Assembly (NCBI GenBank): GCA_002292265.1
Contig: DBBQ01000034.1
Coordinates: forward strand, 29,162-53,469
Origin: Flavobacteriaceae bacterium UBA980
GTDB taxonomy: Bacteria; Bacteroidota; Bacteroidia; Flavobacteriales; Flavobacteriaceae
Length of the DNA stretch: 24,308 nt
Direction of reading: 5' to 3'
In this document: positions 23,049 to 24,308 of the stretch, one piece after another
How the letters are laid out: each line of letters begins with the position of its first letter
Numbering within the stretch: position 1 is the stretch's first letter
The notes under the pieces: generated by a model
Databases searched by the model: none
Seen by the model: the letters and a program-made list of their open reading frames with translations, nothing else
What the model was told of the DNA's origin: nothing
Translations under genes and position numbers: made by a program

Positions 23049-24308
23049 TTAGCGACTCCACTGTTTACTTCTTGTAAGATGAATTCCCCATCCGAAGAAA
23101 ACGCTCAATAAAAGTGGAATGACGAGCAGGAACCCTTTCCAAAATGCTGCATTTTCTTCCATTTTTTGTGCATCCAACACCGCTACTTTCCATGACTTTT
23201 CACGAAGTGCAAGGCGGTCTTTGTTGTCAGTCAAAAAATGAATGGTATTTAGTAGCAATCCCCGGTTGGCATAAAAATTATTGGTCCACTTGTCATAACC
23301 CAAAGCCAAAGGAGCTCCTTTTTCTGTTTGATTTTCTGCAATATTGCCATCGCCAAACAAAACCATCTCTGTGGATCCGGTTTCTAGAGGTTGCTTTAAA
23401 GTAAAGGGTTTAATGCGATTTTTAAATAGTGAATTTTGAGTTCCTTGAACCAGATATCCCAGCGCTTTTGCCGCTTCATCAAAGTCGGAAGGTTTTATCT
23501 TTTGTGCTGCGTCTTCCAGTTGAATCAGGGTGGGTACACTAGGTGTTTTTGTGAAATCTGAAGTCTGAAGCAGTAGGGTTTTTGTCAAAGAGTTTGCTAG
23601 GGTATCGAGAGGACTTGCAAATCGACCCCATACAGGTCCTAGATCTTTACCTATAAGAGTGTATTCAGGTTCGGAAAGCGGATAATAGACCCAAGGATAC
23701 GGCACGTATTGCGCATTGTTTTCACTGCCTTTCGCTAGAACCATAGGCGCACAATAAAGGTCTTGAATAAGTGTTTTTTGAATGCGAAGCCCTTTGTGAA
23801 AGAAATAGTCATCTAAATTCAACTCCTGAGGAAGTCCGTAGGTTTTTCCTGATGTATTGAAAAGACTATCCCGATCGATCCCCATGCCGTTGACCATCCA
23901 CAACAGTTTTCCACCTTGTAACCCATACTGATCTAAAATGAATTTTTCAGTTTGTGTAAATGCTTCTCTGGGATTGGAAATAAGAAGCAGTTTAAAACGA
24001 TTTAAATTTTCTAAACTTTGCTGGGGAGTCACTTCTGGATTTTTTAGATCAAAGGCAGCTAGGTTGTAATACGGTTTTACATTTTGAAGGAGGTCAGCCA
24101 GTTTTCTGTTTTCTGAGGTTTGATGAGAAGTCAATACCGCTAAGTTTTTCTTTTCTTCCAAGCTGACTTTGTAAATGCCATCCATAATGTGGTACTCCAA
24201 CTGCTGTAACGAACGAATAATTTTTTCATTTTCAGTATCTCCAAGTTGCTTTTGTACTAGAGGGACCCGTTCAGAGCGTTCACCATAGTTGACAATCAGC
24301 CAAGGAAA
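23049..24308 (-). CDS. gldG: Gliding motility-associated ABC transporter component GldG (3' part)
   Basis: The C-terminal 419 residues of GldG, a protein of the gliding machinery of Bacteroidota; its N-terminus lies beyond the window. The frame stays open from the stop at 23049 to base 24308, continuing upstream of the TTG at 24200. The upstream residues read PWLIVNYGERSERVPLVQKQ, a typical substrate-binding segment. A predicted membrane helix at the C-terminus is followed by a short basic tail (LTRSKQWSR), as expected for an ABC accessory protein anchored in the inner membrane. GldG acts with GldA and GldF; gldF would be expected just upstream on this strand. The 118-base gap to dnaN holds the dnaN promoter. 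Confidence 0.85.
   Translation of the reverse strand, partial: FPWLIVNYGERSERVPLVQKQLGDTENEKIIRSLQQLEYHIMDGIYKVSLEEKKNLAVLTSHQTSENRKLADLLQNVKPYYNLAAFDLKNPEVTPQQSLENLNRFKLLLISNPREAFTQTEKFILDQYGLQGGKLLWMVNGMGIDRDSLFNTSGKTYGLPQELNLDDYFFHKGLRIQKTLIQDLYCAPMVLAKGSENNAQYVPYPWVYYPLSEPEYTLIGKDLGPVWGRFASPLDTLANSLTKTLLLQTSDFTKTPSVPTLIQLEDAAQKIKPSDFDEAAKALGYLVQGTQNSLFKNRIKPFTLKQPLETGSTEMVLFGDGNIAENQTEKGAPLALGYDKWTNNFYANRGLLLNTIHFLTDNKDRLALREKSWKVAVLDAQKMEENAAFWKGFLLVIPLLLSVFFGWGIHLTRSKQWSR

Noticed and set aside
22886..23077. 63-aa plus-strand reading frame between dnaN and gldG
   Set aside because: It overlaps the dnaN start and leader on the other strand and has no domain or promoter.
24198..24200. 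TTG at 24200 as the start of gldG
   Set aside because: The frame stays open upstream to the window edge and encodes plausible GldG sequence, so the gene is cut by the window.

Overview
The window reads as chromosomal housekeeping DNA from a gliding-type marine or freshwater member of the Flavobacteriaceae (Bacteroidota). The reasons are a gldG gene, lipoproteins with short Bacteroidota-type lipoboxes, A-rich rather than Shine-Dalgarno leaders, and repeated matches to the Bacteroidota sigma-A -7 box TAnnTTTG, once with a TTTG -33 box at the canonical 19-base spacing. Genus cannot be fixed from the sequence alone. Gene density is very high and no stretch over 300 bases lacks a gene. No insertion sequence, CRISPR array, integrase or phage gene was seen.

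Layout. 1-2370: the 5' end of a tRNA (minus), aroK (plus), a PRPP-binding phosphoribosyltransferase and an Hsp15-like S4 protein (both minus), then a divergent FKBP-type PPIase lipoprotein with a TTG start. 2370-4786 (minus): a transketolase split into N and C subunits, followed by a small outer-membrane beta-barrel protein. 4931-9010 (plus): tgt, an LptF/LptG-type permease, an EamA-family transporter and accA, then dnaB (9117-10652). 10659-12900 (minus): prfB with its programmed +1 frameshift, a HAD phosphatase and a GNAT acetyltransferase, almost without gaps. 13139-13739: gene debris in three reading frames. 13814-19397 (plus): a large zinc metalloprotease, a threonine aldolase and an oligopeptidase B lipoprotein, tightly coupled. 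19440-21745 (plus): a two-gene PLP-enzyme operon. 21812-24308 (minus): dnaN and the 3' part of gldG, which runs off the window.

How the parts fit together. Most genes serve core functions: aromatic amino acid synthesis, pentose phosphate metabolism, queuosine tRNA modification, LPS transport, fatty acid synthesis, replication and translation termination. The most distinctive unit is the pair at 19440-21745. A cysteine-synthase-fold enzyme with an altered PLP-lysine loop overlaps by 4 bases an alpha-oxoamine synthase of the serine palmitoyltransferase type. This is the expected architecture of cysteate synthase plus cysteate fatty-acyltransferase, the first two steps of sulfonolipid (capnine/sulfobacin) synthesis. 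These lipids are typical of gliding Bacteroidota, and gldG lies about 1.3 kb away. The assignment is inference from family and context.

Other points of note are: a queuosine transglycosylase missing two of its usual three zinc cysteines; -7 boxes only 4-6 bases before ATG at three genes, suggesting leaderless mRNAs; the conserved RF2 frameshift cassette in a genome that otherwise shows no Shine-Dalgarno leaders; and an oligopeptidase B that has acquired a lipoprotein signal.
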